Below are positions 1-5,379 of a stretch of DNA of 5,439 bases, in pieces. Made by a program: the position numbers and the translations under genes. A model generated the notes under the pieces. That model worked only from the letters and a program-made list of their open reading frames with translations, searched no databases and was not told where the DNA came from. This stretch comes from an uncultured Methylotenera sp. (GTDB taxonomy: Bacteria; Pseudomonadota; Gammaproteobacteria; Burkholderiales; Methylophilaceae), in contig CALFXV010000151.1 of NCBI GenBank assembly GCA_937957775.1, forward strand, positions 1 to 5,439. The letters run 5' to 3'. Position 1 is the first letter of the stretch; every line of letters begins with the position of its first letter.

Positions 1-375
1 AGCGGCACCATCACCATGCTCTGGGCTGGCTTAGCCAAGTACATGCAAATCCACAATTACGAATACATGATAGGTTGCGGCAGCATCAGCATGTATGACG
101 GTGGCCATGCGGCAGCCAGCTTGTACACCAAACTGGCGGACGATTACTTATCGCCATTGGAATACCGTGTGTTCCCGCGCAACCCTTTACTTAATCCTGC
201 CTTGCGCACCGACATGCAAGTGGCTTGCCCACCGTTAATCAAAGGCTATTTACGTTTAGGTGCCTACATTTGTGGTGAACCAGCATGGGATCCCTATTTC
301 AACACAGCCGATATGCTGGTAATGTTACCGCTATCTAAAATCAACCCCAGATACGCTGCGCACTTTTTAAAATAA
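1..375 (+). CDS. olsB: OlsB-like N-acyltransferase, 3' part only (ornithine lipid synthesis)
   Basis: This is an open frame entering from the left edge (first codon AGC at 1) and ending in TAA at 373-375, so 124 C-terminal residues are visible and the N-terminal half lies outside the window. The text resembles the C-terminal half of the hemolysin-like GNAT/OlsB family: a leading SGTITMLWAGLAKYM segment, then YMIGCGSISM, and a tail with PPLIKGYLRLGAYICGEPAWD and FNTADMLVMLPLSKI. OlsB enzymes transfer a 3-hydroxyacyl chain from acyl-ACP to the alpha-amino group of ornithine, giving lyso-ornithine lipid at the inner membrane face. The next gene is an O-acyltransferase only 5 nt downstream, which supports the pairing. 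The family call is confident. The exact amino-acid acceptor is inferred and could differ, since lysine, glutamine and glycine lipids are made by related enzymes. The Met at position 16 is internal and not the start. Confidence 0.82.
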   Translation, partial: SGTITMLWAGLAKYMQIHNYEYMIGCGSISMYDGGHAAASLYTKLADDYLSPLEYRVFPRNPLLNPALRTDMQVACPPLIKGYLRLGAYICGEPAWDPYFNTADMLVMLPLSKINPRYAAHFLK

Positions 376-380
376 GCAGT

Positions 381-1199
381 TTGCTTTTGACCAGTAGCGC
401 GCTATCAAACCACCTTTTGCCCATCACTCAAGAAGCGACCACTAAGCGCCTTACTCGTTACTACCGACTGACCCGCATCGCCCTTCATACCTTAAGCGGT
501 GTGGCGATGGCGGCGATGGTCATGCCGCTTTCCAGCAAAAATGGCCGTTTGGCCATCATCTTGTGGTGGAGTAAAACGCTGCTGCGCATTTTAAACGTGC
601 AAGTAAAGGTCTACGGACAAACCCCGCCCACTTACGCCAGCGCCCGCAACAACCTATTGGTGGCCAACCACATTTCTTGGCTGGACATCCACGCCATCAA
701 CAGCTTATTGCCGGTGCGTTTTATCGCCAAATCGGACATAAAATCATGGCCAGTGTTTGGCTATTTGGCTAAAAAAAGTCAGGTTTTATTTATCGAGCGC
801 GGTAAACGCCAGCATGCCACACGCATCGTCGACCTCACCACGCAAAGTTTAAAAGCCGGCGACAACGTTTGCTTGTTTCCTGAAGGGACCACCACCGATG
901 GCACTTGCATTGCCCCCTTTAAAGGCAGCGTGATGCAATCGGCCTTGCAAGCCAAATCCACTATTTGGCCCATCGCCATCCGTTACCCCCGCCTGGACGG
1001 TGGCATCAATACCGAGGTGGCCTATGCCGGCGAAACCACGCTAGTGGAATCCATCCTTAGTGTCGTAGGCCTTCAGCAAGCCATCCTAGAGTTGCATTTT
1101 CTGCCGCCTATTTTATTTGAGCAGGAAGCAGCGCAGCAGCATCGCCGCGATTTGACTCAGCACATACAGCAGCTGATTACGAAGAAATTAAAGCTTTAA
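381..1199 (+). CDS. olsA: PlsC/OlsA-like lysophospholipid (lyso-ornithine lipid) acyltransferase
   Basis: This 272-aa membrane-associated O-acyltransferase of the PlsC/AGPAT superfamily shows the family blocks in order. They are the catalytic NHISWLD (residues 96-102, NHx4D), FIAKSDI (114-120) with the following WPVFG, FIERGKR (137-143), FPEGTT (166-171), and WPIAIRY near 196-202. A hydrophobic stretch at roughly 32-65 would be the N-terminal membrane helix. In the OlsBA pathway the second enzyme esterifies the 3-OH of lyso-ornithine lipid using acyl-ACP. The same fold also makes phosphatidic acid from lysophosphatidate, so the olsA assignment rests on the adjacent olsB-like gene. The start must be TTG at 381 or TTG at 387. 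The frame is closed by TAA at 336-338, has no ATG between there and 381, and later GTG/ATG codons would cut into the hydrophobic segment. No clear Shine-Dalgarno is visible, so translation probably depends on coupling to the upstream stop. Confidence 0.85.
   Translation: MLLTSSALSNHLLPITQEATTKRLTRYYRLTRIALHTLSGVAMAAMVMPLSSKNGRLAIILWWSKTLLRILNVQVKVYGQTPPTYASARNNLLVANHISWLDIHAINSLLPVRFIAKSDIKSWPVFGYLAKKSQVLFIERGKRQHATRIVDLTTQSLKAGDNVCLFPEGTTTDGTCIAPFKGSVMQSALQAKSTIWPIAIRYPRLDGGINTEVAYAGETTLVESILSVVGLQQAILELHFLPPILFEQEAAQQHRRDLTQHIQQLITKKLKL
1188..1199. repeat. 12-bp palindrome shared by two convergent stop codons
   Basis: TTAAAGCTTTAA is a perfect inverted repeat. Read on the plus strand it is codons L-K-L-stop of the acyltransferase. 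Read on the minus strand it is codons L-K-L-stop of ApaH, in the same phase of the palindrome. It has no GC-rich stem or T-run, so it is not a conventional terminator, and no other terminator separates the two convergent genes. Confidence 0.9.
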
Positions 1200-2033
1200 G
1201 CGTTTAGGGTTGTCACGCGGATCGGACGGCACCTGGCTGATCGCCATAGTCTGCAGATTCATGGCCGTCAGTTGCCCGCCCCACAAACAGCCGGTGTCCA
1301 ATGCATAAACGTCGCCTTGCTGTTGCAAGCCCAGCGCCGACCAATGACCAAAAATCACTTGAGTGCCTCGCGTGGCTCGATTTTTTAGGGAAAACCATGG
1401 CCTGTAAGGCGCCGGCACGTCTGCCAACTCACCCTTAAACTGAAATTCCATTTCACCGTCTAGGGTGCAAACACGTAAGCGGGTCAAGGCATTGGTAATG
1501 ACCCGCAAGCGGTCTATGCCGGTTAAATCGGCTTGCCAGCGGTTGGGTAAATTGCCGTACATGTGCGCTAAAAATTCCAGATGTTTAGGCCCTTGCAATG
1601 CCACTTCGACCTCAGCGGCATAGTCCAGGGTTTGCGCCAACGTCCAGTCTGGCAATAAGCCGGCATGCACCATCAAATAGGCCTGCCCGGGCGCCACTTC
1701 TGCATGGTAGGCCAGCGCTTGATGACGCAGCCAATTTAGCAAGGCATCTTTATCTGGGGCGGCTAACAAGTCGTCTAAGGTGTCGCCCTTGTGGGCATTA
1801 ACAAAGCCAGCGGCCACTACCAAAGCGTGCAAATCGTGATTGCCCAGCACCACATGGATAGAAGATTGATGCGCGTAACACCAACGCAATACATCAAGTG
1901 AGCCACTGCCGCGATTAATCAAATCACCGACTAACCAAAGCCGATCTTGCGCAGGGTCAAATTCAATGCGCGCCAACAAGGCTAAAAAGGCCTGATAACA
2001 ACCTTGTATGTCGCCTATCGCATATTGAGCCAT
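1188..2033 (-). CDS. apaH: Symmetrical bis(5'-nucleosyl)-tetraphosphatase ApaH
   Basis: ApaH hydrolyses Ap4A symmetrically to two ADP in the cytoplasm. It belongs to the PPP-type metallophosphatases and is linked to stress alarmone turnover and to removal of Np4 caps from RNA. At 281 aa it matches the E. coli length (about 280). The metal-binding blocks are all present: GDIQGC (7-12), GDLINRG (36-42), GNHDLH (64-69), VHAG (122-125) and FGHWSALG (228-235), followed by LDTGCLWGG (245-253). The residue after GDLINRG is Ser where Pro is common, a mild change. The start ATG (2033-2031) is fixed by the GDIQGC motif lying 7 residues in. The ribosome binding site in front of it is poor (AAAGCTAAAC). 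The gene lies downstream of the cytochrome gene on the same strand but behind a strong terminator, so it needs readthrough or its own promoter. It lacks the ksgA-apaG neighbourhood known from E. coli. Confidence 0.97.
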   Translation of the reverse strand: MAQYAIGDIQGCYQAFLALLARIEFDPAQDRLWLVGDLINRGSGSLDVLRWCYAHQSSIHVVLGNHDLHALVVAAGFVNAHKGDTLDDLLAAPDKDALLNWLRHQALAYHAEVAPGQAYLMVHAGLLPDWTLAQTLDYAAEVEVALQGPKHLEFLAHMYGNLPNRWQADLTGIDRLRVITNALTRLRVCTLDGEMEFQFKGELADVPAPYRPWFSLKNRATRGTQVIFGHWSALGLQQQGDVYALDTGCLWGGQLTAMNLQTMAISQVPSDPRDNPKRLKL

Positions 2034-2046
2034 GTTTAGCTTTGAG

Positions 2047-2080
2047 AAAATAAAAAACCACTTAACAAGTTAAGTGGTTT
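2047..2080 (-). terminator. Rho-independent terminator of the cytochrome gene, just ahead of apaH
   Basis: A 12-bp perfect inverted repeat has arms 2055-2066 and 2069-2080 (AAACCACTTAAC and GTTAAGTGGTTT) around a 2-nt centre, so effectively 11 bp with a 4-nt loop. On the minus strand it is followed by a T-rich run (GGTTTTTTATTTT). On the plus strand no T-run follows, so it works toward apaH only. The T-run ends about 13 nt before the apaH ATG. Confidence 0.85.
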
Positions 2081-2148
2081 GATGTGGGGTAGCCATAGCA
2101 TAACAAATGTCCATGCAAGCTAGCGCAAGCACCAGCCGCACGGATCGT

Positions 2149-2703
2149 TTATTTCGCTGGCGCAACGGCAGCTTCAGGGGCTTTTACTTCTTCCACTGCG
2201 GCTGCGACTTTTGGTTCCGGTGCTTTAAAGCTGGCACCACTGGCATTGGCCATATTGGCTACGGCGTTGGCAATTTCCCCATCGGTTAAGGCCGGGTTAC
2301 CACCACGCGCTGGCATAGAACGGATACCGTTAATGGCGTGTGATACCAATACATCGTAACCTTGTGCAATACGCGGCGCCCATTGGCCTTTGTCACCGAT
2401 TTTTGGTGCATTCATTAGACCGGCCGTGTGGCACATGCCGCAAACGGCTTTAACCACTTCTTCGCCGCTCTTGTCGACGTGTGGGCCGGCATCCGCAACC
2501 GCCACTTCCACGGTGGCCACAGGTTTGATGTTCTCATCGGAAGCGCTAGTTGCAGCAACCGTTTCCGTTGCAGCCGCTGCAGGCTCGTTAGCCATACCGG
2601 AAGATTTAGCAATCAAGGAAATAATTAAGGTGAAGGCTAAAATAGCGCCCGGTATCACCAAGATTAATTGCCATAAACTCGAGCCTTTGTATTCGTTACT
2701 CAT
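2149..2703 (-). CDS. Membrane-anchored cytochrome c5-like c-type cytochrome
   Basis: This 184-aa class I c-type cytochrome has one heme. An N-terminal hydrophobic helix (about residues 11-32, followed by AKSSG) reads as an uncleaved anchor, because no convincing AxA cleavage site follows directly. Next comes an Ala/Thr/Val/Glu-rich linker (about 38-75). The heme domain (about 76-155) has CGMCH at 88-92 (Cys88 and Cys91 bind heme, His92 is the axial ligand) and Met130 in SMPARGG, the cytochrome c5-style second ligand. A tail rich in Ala, Pro, Glu, Val and Lys (about 158-184) follows. It would shuttle electrons at the periplasmic face of the inner membrane; the redox partner cannot be told from this window. 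The ATG at 2703-2701 has GGA 5 nt upstream and sits about 30 nt from the predicted transcription start. It is apparently monocistronic, ended by the hairpin at 2047-2080. Confidence 0.88.
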   Translation of the reverse strand: MSNEYKGSSLWQLILVIPGAILAFTLIISLIAKSSGMANEPAAAATETVAATSASDENIKPVATVEVAVADAGPHVDKSGEEVVKAVCGMCHTAGLMNAPKIGDKGQWAPRIAQGYDVLVSHAINGIRSMPARGGNPALTDGEIANAVANMANASGASFKAPEPKVAAAVEEVKAPEAAVAPAK

Positions 2704-2741
2704 ATCAGTCCATTTCTACACATAAATTAAAGAGGTGGGTG

Positions 2742-2770
2742 ATTATACCTGCACTTTATCGCCAGGTAAA
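2742..2770 (-). promoter_or_regulatory. Sigma-70 promoter for the cytochrome gene
   Basis: On the minus strand there is a perfect TATAAT (2747-2742) preceded by TTTACC (2770-2765) with exactly 17 bp between them. Transcription would begin near 2735 and give a leader of about 30 nt before the cytochrome ATG. It diverges from the tRNA promoter some 70 bp away. Confidence 0.65.
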
Positions 2771-2813
2771 AGGACTTAAAAACCCAGCCAAGCCGCCCCG
2801 ATAGGCAATGCTT

Positions 2814-2822
2814 TGCTATAAT
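2814..2822 (+). promoter_or_regulatory. Extended -10 promoter for tRNA-Arg
   Basis: TGCTATAAT places a perfect TATAAT (2817-2822) behind an extended -10 TG (2814-2815). No -35 resembling TTGACA is seen near 2794-2799, where the DNA is GC-rich, so the extended -10 probably compensates. The start site would be near 2829, about 7 nt before the mature tRNA 5' end. Confidence 0.65.
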
Positions 2823-2835
2823 GGCAAGCTCTTTT

Positions 2836-2912
2836 GCGCCCGTAGCTCATTTGGATAGAGTATCGGTTTCCGAAGCCGAGGGTAGTGGGTTCGAATCCCG
2901 CCGGGCGCGCCA
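2836..2912 (+). tRNA. tRNA-Arg, anticodon CCG (reads CGG)
   Basis: The 77 nt include an encoded CCA. The acceptor stem GCGCCCG (2836-2842) pairs perfectly with CGGGCGC (2902-2908), with discriminator G2909 and CCA at 2910-2912. The D-stem is GCUC/GAGU with a G-U closure. The anticodon stem UCGGU/GCCGA closes loop UUCCGAA, giving anticodon CCG after the invariant U33. The variable region is GGGTA, and the T-arm is GTGGG-TTCGAAT-CCCGC with the canonical TTCGAAT loop. All folding was done by eye. It is a single tRNA gene, not part of a visible array. Confidence 0.97.
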
Positions 2913-2919
2913 AAAAACG

Positions 2920-2954
2920 AAAGGTCGACTGCATGCACGAGTCGGCCTTTTTTT
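2920..2954 (+). terminator. Rho-independent terminator after tRNA-Arg
   Basis: An 11-bp stem is formed by AAAGGTCGACT (2920-2930) and AGTCGGCCTTT (2940-2950), with one G-U pair and a 9-nt loop. Seven T residues follow at 2948-2954. It starts 8 nt after the CCA end. Confidence 0.9.
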
Positions 2955-3126
2955 ACCTTCAAGTCTCAAACTCCCCATCGTCGCGTTTGCCAGAATTCAG
3001 AGCGCATCCATCATTCTTATATTCTATTTATTTATAACTTTATAAAAAAATATTCTTTTTAATTGTTTAAGAAAGTTTATATAGTGCATGCATTCGCAAT
3101 TTACGAACTTGATTTGAGGTTAATCC
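2955..3126 (+). promoter_or_regulatory. AT-rich leader and candidate promoter/activator site of the yezD-barrel-sbp cluster
   Basis: No gene is seen here. The DNA becomes markedly AT-rich from about 3011 to 3085. A dyad TTATA-N4-TATAA lies at 3032-3045, a shape compatible with a LysR-type activator site (CysB-like is a guess from the downstream genes). A possible -10 TATAGT (3080-3085) has a weak -35 TTTAAT (3058-3063) at 16 bp, as expected of an activator-dependent promoter. The first gene has a good ribosome binding site, GAGGT at 3116-3120, 6 nt before its ATG. The dyad and promoter are pattern calls only. Confidence 0.35.
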
Positions 3127-3345
3127 ATGACAGTAATCAACCAAACTATAGCAAGCACAGCCACATCACGCGATGTGTCACAGGAAATTTTGCGTGCGGT
3201 TGACGAGCTAAAAAATGGCTCGGGGTTTGGTTCGATAGAAATTGTCTTGCACGAAGGCCGTGTAACGCAAATTGAAAAGCGCGAGAAAGTCAGATTTAGC
3301 CCTGATAGCAAAAAATCCTATCCTTCTGCAAAAGCAGTGGTTTAA
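3127..3345 (+). CDS. YezD/DUF2292 family small protein
   Basis: This 72-aa soluble protein has a core (about residues 18-58) that matches my memory of the YezD (DUF2292) family: an EILRAVDELKNG helix, the strand segment GFGSIEIVLHEGRV, then TQIEKREKVRF. The biochemical role of the family is unknown. From general knowledge, members often sit next to sulfur-assimilation genes, and that fits here because the cluster runs into a sulfate-binding protein. The start is secure: ATG at 3127 is preceded by GAGGT with 6-nt spacing. The N-terminal 16 residues and the Ser/Lys-rich C-terminal tail lie outside the conserved core. It is the first gene of a same-strand cluster, with 60 nt to the preferred start of the barrel gene and no convincing terminator between. 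It may be regulatory or an accessory to sulfur uptake, but that is inference. Confidence 0.8.
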   Translation: MTVINQTIASTATSRDVSQEILRAVDELKNGSGFGSIEIVLHEGRVTQIEKREKVRFSPDSKKSYPSAKAVV

Positions 3346-3405
3346 AAAAATAAAAGAATGGCTCATCCAACTGATCAATCAGCAGTATGGCCGGAGATGA
3401 AAAAC

Positions 3406-5046
3406 ATGACCACAGTTAAATTAAATAATAAATTCTTAACCCGTCAACTGATAGCTGCCGGGCTCATTTTAAATTTAGGCATCTCGTATAGTCATGCCGA
3501 AGAAACAGCCGTGACCGCAGAGACGGATACGGTTTCCGTAGAAGAAAAAATTCAATCACGCTTGGCAGAAATTGCGGCCGAGGCTCGCGCAGCAGACAGA
3601 GCAAAAAATGGCTACTACGTTGAAAGAAAAAGTTACGGGACTGGGAAAGAAACGGATCCACCACGCTACGTAAAACAGGCTAACAAAACCTGGCTCAAAG
3701 ACTACGATGCTTTTCTGGATAACGATTGGCTGGACTTAGGCTTAGAGTTTCGTGCCCGCCAAGAAATTCGTGACAACGATTTTAGACGAGATAATCAAAA
3801 CGTTGATGAGCCATTATTGCTTAGAACCCGCGCCTATGTGGGCATAAAAAACATATTGGATCCCTTGAGGCTTGCGGTTGAGGTTCAGGATTCAGGGCGT
3901 AGTTTTGGCGATTACACGCGCCAATACGACACCCGAGATGTCAATCAAGCCGATATATTGCAGGCCTACGCCGAGCTTAATTTTAAACAAACTTTTTTGG
4001 GTAAAGACGCACTAGGCAACGAGCGTCCCATATGGATACGCGCTGGTCGACATGCCTGGGAAGCTGGCGATCGTCGACTTATAGCACGAAACGAATGGCG
4101 CAACACCACCAACACATTTGAAGGCATCAGATCGAACATAGGCGAGAAGAAAAATGACTGGCAGCTAGAGCTGTTTGCCGTTAAACCGGTGCAACGCTTT
4201 ACCAACAGCATTGATAAGGCCGATGACTCCCAACACTTTTACGGCTCCATTTTGAATTACCGTGGCTGGTCGGATTTGGTGACCTTCGAACCTTCTTATT
4301 TCTTACTGAAACAAGATGGCAGCAAGGTTAAATTCGATTCAAATGGTAAAGCTGCGGCAACATCTGCAAAAATTGACCGTGAAATTCATACTGCCGGTCT
4401 TAGAGCCTACGGGCAAATACCAAAAACACAATGGGATTTTGATGCCAGTTACCTTCAACAATGGGGCCATCAAGAAAAAACGCCTGGAGGAGTTGTGTTA
4501 GATCATGATGCCCATGCGTACAACGCAGAGATAGGCTATTCGTTTAAACACCCATGGAAACCACGTTTTAGTGCATTTTATGGCGTTGCCACCGGCGATA
4601 AAGACAATAGCAGTACTGACACTAAAAACCAACGTTTTGAACGCTTGTTTGGCTTTGCCCGTCCTTGGTCCAACGACGATTACATCCAAATGGAAAACAT
4701 ACGCACGCCTAAGGTTCGCCTCGAGTTTGAGCCTAATGTAAGCTTTTTGGACAACGTTAAAGTCGATACTGGATTCAGTTGGTATCACCTAGACAGCGCC
4801 AATGATCGTTGGAATGCTGGGGCAAATCTCAGAGACACAACTGGCGCATCCGGTAAAGATTTAGGCAAAGAATACGACTTACGTGTGCGCTTTCCTATCA
4901 ACCAATACGCATCACTTAACTTAGGTTATGCCTACTTTTGGGCTGGCGACTTCGTGAAGACCACATCCCGCCGAATTACTGGCCAATCAAATCGTGATGC
5001 AAATTCACAGTTCTTATACACCGAATTAACCGTATTGGGTTTCTAA
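3406..5046 (+). CDS. Alginate-export-family outer-membrane beta-barrel (porin-like)
   Basis: This 546-aa outer-membrane protein uses the preferred start, ATG at 3406, which has GGAG (3393-3396) 9 nt upstream. An in-frame ATG at 3397 is too close to that site, and the one at 3358 has no good site. The signal peptide is residues 1-31, cleaving after SYSHA. A charged, helix-prone segment (about 45-67, VEEKIQSRLAEIAAEARAAD) precedes the barrel. The family signature runs from LGLEFRARQEIRD (111-123) through LLRTRAYVGIKN and AVEVQDSGRSFGDY to RAGRHAWEAGDRRLIARNEW (212-231). Many alternating aromatic/polar strands follow, and the chain ends in TELTVLGF with the terminal Phe typical of BAM-assembled proteins. 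Family members include alginate exporters and many barrels of unknown substrate. No alginate genes are present here, and the gene sits between YezD and Sbp, so uptake of a sulfur compound is a reasonable inference. Sbp starts 29 nt downstream, implying one operon. Confidence 0.85.
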   Translation: MTTVKLNNKFLTRQLIAAGLILNLGISYSHAEETAVTAETDTVSVEEKIQSRLAEIAAEARAADRAKNGYYVERKSYGTGKETDPPRYVKQANKTWLKDYDAFLDNDWLDLGLEFRARQEIRDNDFRRDNQNVDEPLLLRTRAYVGIKNILDPLRLAVEVQDSGRSFGDYTRQYDTRDVNQADILQAYAELNFKQTFLGKDALGNERPIWIRAGRHAWEAGDRRLIARNEWRNTTNTFEGIRSNIGEKKNDWQLELFAVKPVQRFTNSIDKADDSQHFYGSILNYRGWSDLVTFEPSYFLLKQDGSKVKFDSNGKAAATSAKIDREIHTAGLRAYGQIPKTQWDFDASYLQQWGHQEKTPGGVVLDHDAHAYNAEIGYSFKHPWKPRFSAFYGVATGDKDNSSTDTKNQRFERLFGFARPWSNDDYIQMENIRTPKVRLEFEPNVSFLDNVKVDTGFSWYHLDSANDRWNAGANLRDTTGASGKDLGKEYDLRVRFPINQYASLNLGYAYFWAGDFVKTTSRRITGQSNRDANSQFLYTELTVLGF

Positions 5047-5075
5047 GCCCATTCAATATTAATTAAGGAAAAAAC

Positions 5076-5315
5076 ATGACATTTTCAAAAACCATTAAAA
5101 AGACATGGCTGATTGCGAGCTTATTACTCCCGATCGCGGCGGGTGCCGCAGAAATAAGCTTACTGAATGTATCTTATGACCCCACGCGCGAGCTTTACCA
5201 AGAGTTTAATGATGCATTTGCCAAGCACTGGCAGGCTAAAACAGGCGACAAATTAACCATTAAACAATCTCATGGCGGTTCAGGTAAGCAAGCGCGACGA
5301 TCTGAAATTTTGTAA
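5076..5315 (+). CDS. sbp: Sulfate-binding protein Sbp, truncated after about 74 codons
   Basis: The periplasmic solute-binding subunit of the sulfate/thiosulfate ABC importer (CysTWA partner) normally has about 330 residues. Visible are a signal peptide (1-24 or 1-25, cleaving at AGA-AE), the highly conserved [10 protein letters not shown] (31-40), and [14 protein letters not shown] (61-74), part of the sulfate-binding signature. Directly after Arg74 the text changes to RSEIL and stops (TAA 5313-5315), whereas family members continue with a conserved stretch of about 250 residues. About three quarters of the protein is therefore missing. The start is secure: ATG at 5076 with AAGGA at 5065-5069, 6-nt spacing. 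Coding is normal up to about 5297, so the loss comes from a join to foreign DNA rather than gradual decay. As written the product could not bind sulfate. If the join is an assembly artefact, the real gene is intact and followed by transporter genes. Confidence 0.85.
   Translation: MTFSKTIKKTWLIASLLLPIAAGAAEISLLNVSYDPTRELYQEFNDAFAKHWQAKTGDKLTIKQSHGGSGKQARRSEIL
5285..5298. other. Sequence junction inside sbp
   Basis: Up to Arg74 (codon 5295-5297) the frame is good Sbp. From about 5296 a different frame becomes coding-like ([10 protein letters not shown]...). The exact break cannot be fixed by eye because GCGCGACGA may be shared by both sides. No inverted repeat, direct repeat or attachment-like core is visible at the break, and the other edge is outside the window. 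Confidence 0.7.
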
Positions 5316-5379
5316 AGCGTATTGCGTGATGCTCATGGAAATGGCCGGACTAATCGGCGCGAGGATTGAACCAAAATGA
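5296..5379 (+). CDS. 3' end of an unidentified ORF beyond the junction
   Basis: In the frame starting at 5296 (one base ahead of the Sbp codons) the text reads [18 protein letters not shown] and then LIGARIEPK, ending in TGA at 5377-5379. It has no start codon at the junction, so it looks like the tail of a larger gene cut by the join. Internal GTG/ATG codons (5326, 5329) would give only about 17 residues. I do not recognise the protein. Its stop overlaps the next ATG by ATGA, a compact arrangement typical of phage and mobile-element operons. Confidence 0.45.
   Translation, partial: DDLKFCKAYCVMLMEMAGLIGARIEPK

Noticed and set aside
2107..2725. Plus-strand reading frames opposite the cytochrome gene
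   Set aside because: They are antisense shadows of the GC-rich, Ala-rich cytochrome codons. The heme motif and promoter show that the minus strand is the coding one.
2821..3045. 74-aa plus-strand reading frame across the tRNA and its terminator
   Set aside because: Its first part is the tRNA-Arg gene translated, and it runs through the terminator; it has no ribosome binding site and shows no protein-like conservation.
2930..3092. Two copies of the 8-bp palindrome TGCATGCA (2930-2937 and 3085-3092) as possible flanking repeats
   Set aside because: The first is simply part of the terminator loop and stem edge, 8 bp is too short to be significant, and the flanks share nothing.
3329..3352. Small hairpin CTGC-AAAA-GCAG at the end of the YezD gene as a terminator
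   Set aside because: The stem is only 4 bp and is followed by A-rich, not T-rich, sequence on the plus strand. The genes are more likely co-transcribed.
3358..3405. Longer N-terminus for the outer-membrane barrel beginning at ATG 3358
   Set aside because: It would put 16 mostly polar residues in front of a good signal peptide and lacks a convincing ribosome binding site, whereas GGAG is well placed for ATG 3406.
5076..5315. A genuine short sulfate-binding-like protein of 79 aa
   Set aside because: The conserved N-terminal motifs belong to a protein of about 330 residues, and the final RSEIL matches nothing in the family, so this is a truncation rather than a mini-protein.
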